Below are positions 7,526-10,587 of a stretch of DNA of 10,587 nucleotides, piece by piece; the stretch's first letter is position 1; each line of letters begins with the position of its first letter. The notes beneath the pieces were generated by a model. It was not told the origin of the DNA. It worked only from the letters and a program-made list of their open reading frames with translations, and ran no database searches. The stretch is from JBARCX01 sp049794535 (GTDB lineage Bacteria > Pseudomonadota > Gammaproteobacteria > Xanthomonadales > Rhodanobacteraceae). The position numbers were made by a program, and so were the translations under genes. The stretch is taken from assembly GCA_049794535.1 (NCBI GenBank), contig JBARCX010000338.1, positions 1 to 10,587 of the forward strand, in the 5' to 3' direction.

Positions 7526-7581
7526 GGTGAGCGGTCGACCTTATGGGGGCGAGCTTATGGAGAGCTGGGGGAGTCACGTCG

Positions 7582-7598
7582 AATGACGATTCGTCATT
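7582..7598. promoter_or_regulatory. 17-bp perfect palindrome upstream of the GST gene
   Basis: AATGACGA-T-TCGTCATT has 8-bp arms around a single central base and ends 57 bp upstream of the GST start. The size and symmetry suit an operator for a dimeric repressor (MarR or TetR type). It also lies 15 bp past the TonB-like stop codon, so an RNA hairpin role is possible, though no T-run follows on the minus strand. No regulator gene is adjacent. Confidence 0.4.
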
Positions 7599-7612
7599 TC
7601 GTTTGCTAGGGC

Positions 7613-8464
7613 TTAAGTACCACTCAAGGGCGTGACAAGCTGCAGGCTTTGATCGGCCAGGAACAAGCCGTTATCGGGAATAGCGTCGCTATTGTTCGAG
7701 GCCGTGTCCTGCTTATCAAAGCCAGGTAATTTCTGTTTTGGCCCGGGTATGTAGCTCTGCCAATGTCCGTAGGTATCCGGTACAGAGACACCACGTTCTA
7801 CAAGGTTGAACGATATGGGTATGCGAACGACCCAACTGTCGGCATTCGCCAGTGCGCCAGACGTCGGGATATGGAAGGTCGCGTTTTTGACAGCGTTCAA
7901 TGAGGCGTCGGCAAGCACCTGTCGCCAGTGCTCCATTTGCTTCTCTCTGGCAACGACATGAAGGTTCACCTGCTCCGTAGCTGCATCTTCCACTTGCCCA
8001 TGACGATCAACGCGCGCTAGCAGGTAGACCGTGCCGGAGACGCGTGACTGGAGCGCATTCATTGGATACCTAGGTTTGGGCTTTTGCTCAAAACTGGGTA
8101 CTTCGCCGGGTGCACTTTGACCGAAATGCACGCCACGGATGGCCATGGCGTAGTTGCCGTCATCGAGCCGAGTGGCAATGATGCGCAGGCTCATTTCTGC
8201 CTGTGCTGCCACAGGCTTGTTTCCTTCCATCACGGGAAGGAATTTCCAGCGGGTAATGCTTTTTTCGAGTAACGGCTTGACGACATCAACCACCTTTTCG
8301 GGGTGGTCGATGGAGTAGCTGCTAACACTGCCATCCGGAGCCACCACGATAGTTCCGGTTAGCAGCATGCTCGCCTCGGTTTGATTGCGTACCGCACTCA
8401 GGTCTTCGGCTCCTGCCATGCAGCACAGCAACGCCATACAGGTGCCCAACAACCAGCGATTCAT
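7613..8464 (-). CDS. Periplasmic protein with two TonB C-terminal-like modules
   Basis: The 283-residue protein starts with a cleavable signal peptide (MNRWLLGTCMALLCCMAGA, cleavage predicted after AGA at 19), not the uncleaved anchor and Pro-rich stalk of true TonB. Residues 128-221 match the TonB C-terminal domain: KPRYPMNALQSRVSGTVYLLARV, shown as KPRYPMNAL then GTVYLLARVDRHGQVEDA, ending in WVVRIPISF. Residues 35-97 look like a second, trimmed copy: LTGTIVVAPDGSV, ITRWKFLPV, AEMSLRI. A polar tail (222-283) ends DNGLFLADQSLQLVTPL. Real TonB couples inner-membrane energy to outer-membrane transporters; without an anchor this protein probably does not, and may bind a partner in the periplasm. 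Databases would likely label it energy transducer TonB. AAGGAG eight bases upstream fixes the start. It lies 69 bp after the ester hydrolase gene, same strand. Confidence 0.85.
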   Translation of the reverse strand: MNRWLLGTCMALLCCMAGAEDLSAVRNQTEASMLLTGTIVVAPDGSVSSYSIDHPEKVVDVVKPLLEKSITRWKFLPVMEGNKPVAAQAEMSLRIIATRLDDGNYAMAIRGVHFGQSAPGEVPSFEQKPKPRYPMNALQSRVSGTVYLLARVDRHGQVEDAATEQVNLHVVAREKQMEHWRQVLADASLNAVKNATFHIPTSGALANADSWVVRIPISFNLVERGVSVPDTYGHWQSYIPGPKQKLPGFDKQDTASNNSDAIPDNGLFLADQSLQLVTPLSGT

Positions 8465-8472
8465 GCGTGTCT

Positions 8473-8478
8473 CTCCTT
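8473..8478 (-). promoter_or_regulatory. Strong Shine-Dalgarno for the TonB-like gene
   Basis: On the minus strand AAGGAG sits eight bases before the ATG at 8464. It supports that start and independent, efficient translation even if the gene is part of a longer mRNA. Confidence 0.8.
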
Positions 8479-8533
8479 AGATGTGCTGAATGTCGTTTTA
8501 GCTCGGCATGACTACTGAGGTGTTACGCCTTGC

Positions 8534-10507
8534 TTAGCTACCGACCACAGGCAATGCGATGTAACTGGTTTGACCCGGTGCGTGATAAATACGCTGGGTT
8601 GCTTTCTGATAATCGGTGGGCTTGGCCAGGAAGATATTCGGCACGAAGGTTTGTGGGTTGCGGTCGTAGAGCGGGAACCAGCTGGATTGCACCTGCACCA
8701 TGATGCGATGGCCGGGCAGGAAGACGTGATTGGCCGAGGGCAGGGCGTAGCGATAAACCAAGGGCTGATTCGCAGCAATAGGCTTCGGGTCTGCAAAGCT
8801 TTCGCGATAGCGACCACGCAAGATATCCATTGATACAGCGAGCTGATAGCCGCCCATGTTCGGCTGCTCAGCGACTTGATCCGGATAGACGTCGATCAGC
8901 TTCACCACCCAGTCGCTATCCGTGCCGCTGGTGGATGCGACGAGATTTCCTTCGGGCGCGCCGCTAATAGTTAGCGGAGTGGTGAGCGCATCGGAGAGAT
9001 AGGTAACGACATCGGTACGCCCGGACGCCTCGCGTTGGTCATCCACCAACCATTGCTGCCAAGTGAGGCCGTTGTCATAGCCCATCGGTTGAATCGGTCG
9101 CGCGCGGAAAGGTACAGGGTGGGCGGGATCGGAGATGTATTCGTCATACGTGGCACCGCTGGTCGGTGCGGTGAAGCCGAGCTTTTGATCCGGTTCCAGG
9201 TAGAGCGATCGACTCTTGGTGGCACAGCCAGTTTCGCAAGCGAGCGGCCAACGATCGAGTCGCTGCCACTGGTTGCTGCCGGTCTGGTAAGCCGTGACCG
9301 GAGCGAGGTTCGCTTTGGGTGCATCATCCTTGAGGTATTGCGCAAGGTAGGGGCGCAGAATGTGTTCGCGGAAATATTTGGCGGTATCGCTACCGAACTG
9401 GATCGCGCCAAGGTTGCTGCCTTCCTTGATCTCCTGGCCGTGATACCAGGGGCCCATCACCAACCTCACCATGTCGCCGTTTTTGTCTTTGGGCTTGATG
9501 GCGCGATAGACGGCGAGGGCGCCGTAGATGTCTTCCTGATCCCACAGGCTGTGCACCAGCATCACCGGCACTTTGAGCGGCTGTGCGCCGAGGAGCTTGT
9601 CCACGGCTTGCTCGCTCCAGAAGGCATCGTAGTCGGGGTGGGCGAGTACTTTGTTCCAGAAGCCAATCTGTTCCATGCCGTATTGATGGCCGAGCGCCCC
9701 GGCAGAGCCAGCCTGCATAAACAGGTCGTACTCATCGTTGTAACTGGTCCACCACTTGTAGCTGTTATCGCGGCTGGCAGTCTGCTCGTAGATGTAGGAC
9801 ATGTTCTGCTGACGGAAGGCGCCGTTGTGGAACCAGTCGTCACCCATCCATCCGTCCACCATCGGGTTCATTGGCACGGCCACTTTTAATGCCGGGTGCG
9901 GATTCACCAGCGACATCAGTGGCTCAAAACCGTCGTACGAGATGCCGAGGGTGCCGACCTTACCGTTGGATTCGGGGACGTTTTTTACCAGCCAATCGAT
10001 GGTGTCGTAGGTGTCGGTAGCGTCGTCCACCGGTGTGGGGTTGAGCGGACCGTGCACAGGCCGGTTCATGACGTAATCGCCTTCCGAACCGTACTTGCCG
10101 CGGATGTCCTGCACCACGCGGATGTAGCCATCCTCTACGATGACATCGGTTGCGTTGTCGTAGCCTTCCAGCATGGGGCCGAGGTGACCACTCATGGTGT
10201 GTTCGGTCAGCTGTTTTGCATCGTAGGGCGTGCGCGTAAGCAGCATGCCTGCACGATGCGCACCCTTCGGGATCATAATGATGGTGTGCAATTTCACGCC
10301 ATCGCGCATCGGGATCATCACGTCGCGCTGCACGTAGTCGTAGCTGGAGGTAACCGGCACGAAGGTGGCTGGCGTCTCACTCGGGTAGTTCGGGTACTTG
10401 GGGGCGGGTGGATCCGTCGCCAGTGCGGCGCCACTCAGAGTGAGCAGCAGGGTGAAACATGCAGGCTTTAGCCCACGCCATGCGACAACGGCACGATTTG
10501 ACTTCAT
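8534..10507 (-). CDS. α-Amino-acid ester hydrolase, CocE/NonD (X-Pro dipeptidyl-peptidase S15) family, exported
   Basis: The 657-residue enzyme hydrolyses, and in related enzymes transfers, acyl groups of esters or amides with an α-amino group; characterised homologues act on β-lactam side chains. A signal peptide ends after AALA (30). The α/β-hydrolase core carries nucleophile Ser190 (GISYDG), Asp323 (LWDQEDIYG) and His356 (GPWYHG). As I recall the X. citri enzyme (Ser174, Asp307, His340), the 133- and 33-residue spacings are identical. The carboxylate cluster that binds the substrate amine is also present: Asp224 (GWMGDDWFH), Glu325 and Asp326. This separates it from plain cocaine-esterase-like members. 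The C-terminal jelly-roll domain (about 400-657) includes LPGHRIMVQVQSSWFP. Cys424 and Cys428 may form a disulfide. A purine-rich AAGGGGGG precedes the ATG at 10507. It is first in a possible three-gene minus-strand unit; the natural substrate is unknown. Confidence 0.93.
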   Translation of the reverse strand: MKSNRAVVAWRGLKPACFTLLLTLSGAALATDPPAPKYPNYPSETPATFVPVTSSYDYVQRDVMIPMRDGVKLHTIIMIPKGAHRAGMLLTRTPYDAKQLTEHTMSGHLGPMLEGYDNATDVIVEDGYIRVVQDIRGKYGSEGDYVMNRPVHGPLNPTPVDDATDTYDTIDWLVKNVPESNGKVGTLGISYDGFEPLMSLVNPHPALKVAVPMNPMVDGWMGDDWFHNGAFRQQNMSYIYEQTASRDNSYKWWTSYNDEYDLFMQAGSAGALGHQYGMEQIGFWNKVLAHPDYDAFWSEQAVDKLLGAQPLKVPVMLVHSLWDQEDIYGALAVYRAIKPKDKNGDMVRLVMGPWYHGQEIKEGSNLGAIQFGSDTAKYFREHILRPYLAQYLKDDAPKANLAPVTAYQTGSNQWQRLDRWPLACETGCATKSRSLYLEPDQKLGFTAPTSGATYDEYISDPAHPVPFRARPIQPMGYDNGLTWQQWLVDDQREASGRTDVVTYLSDALTTPLTISGAPEGNLVASTSGTDSDWVVKLIDVYPDQVAEQPNMGGYQLAVSMDILRGRYRESFADPKPIAANQPLVYRYALPSANHVFLPGHRIMVQVQSSWFPLYDRNPQTFVPNIFLAKPTDYQKATQRIYHAPGQTSYIALPVVGS

Positions 10508-10512
10508 GGAAT

Positions 10513-10520
10513 CCCCCCTT
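10513..10520 (-). promoter_or_regulatory. Purine-rich ribosome binding site for the ester hydrolase
   Basis: On the minus strand AAGGGGGG ends five bases before the ATG at 10507. It is a G-rich variant of the Shine-Dalgarno sequence. The 67 bases further upstream to the window edge show no convincing -35/-10 pair. Confidence 0.55.
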
Positions 10521-10587
10521 TGGATGCGTTTGCCTAGCCTAACCGCAATGGAGGGTTGGCCGCATAGGCTGCTCGTAAGGGTTGGGA

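Noticed and set aside
8461..8533. Terminator between the ester hydrolase and TonB-like genes
   Set aside because: No stem of useful length followed by a T-run was found on the minus strand in this gap.
9035..9889. A 284-codon plus-strand frame inside the ester hydrolase gene
   Set aside because: It is antisense to a gene with complete catalytic motifs, and its own translation shows no family motif.

Overview
The window looks like chromosomal DNA from a GC-rich Gram-negative bacterium. The autotransporter β-barrel, the periplasmic TonB-type protein and the exported ester hydrolase all imply an outer membrane. The hydrolase closely resembles, by motif and spacing, the α-amino-acid ester hydrolase of Xanthomonas citri, which together with the style of the autotransporter passenger points to the Xanthomonadaceae/Rhodanobacteraceae (for example Dyella or Rhodanobacter). 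That taxonomic placement is inference from recalled family features, not a search result.

Layout: positions 1-6276 (+) hold the 3' part, at least 2091 codons, of a giant type V (AIDA-type) autotransporter whose N-terminus lies off the left edge. Its passenger has three sections: tandem 92-residue and other autotransporter-associated β-strand repeats (about 1-1820); a 784-residue glycine-rich array of about 17 modules alternating GGX tracts with a β-strand-like rung (about 1822-4173); and a Pro-rich hinge followed by more β-helix (4174-5300). The C-terminus is a helix plus a 270-residue β-barrel. A clear hairpin terminator follows the gene. A small GNAT acetyltransferase-like gene (6347-6865, +) comes next and ends facing a minus-strand group.

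The minus-strand group, in transcription order, is an exported α-amino-acid ester hydrolase (8534-10507), a periplasmic protein with two TonB C-terminal-like modules and no membrane anchor (7613-8464), and a glutathione S-transferase (6938-7525). Gaps are 69 and 87 bp with no obvious terminator, so they could be co-transcribed, but their functions do not form a known pathway. A 17-bp perfect palindrome lies just upstream of the GST gene.

No tRNA, rRNA, CRISPR, insertion sequence or prophage signal was seen, and no stretch over 300 bases lacks a gene. The most unusual structure is the glycine-rich module array inside the autotransporter passenger. It could be a polyglycine-II-like decoration on a β-helix and a site of in-frame length variation. 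I see no evidence for a novel multi-gene system.
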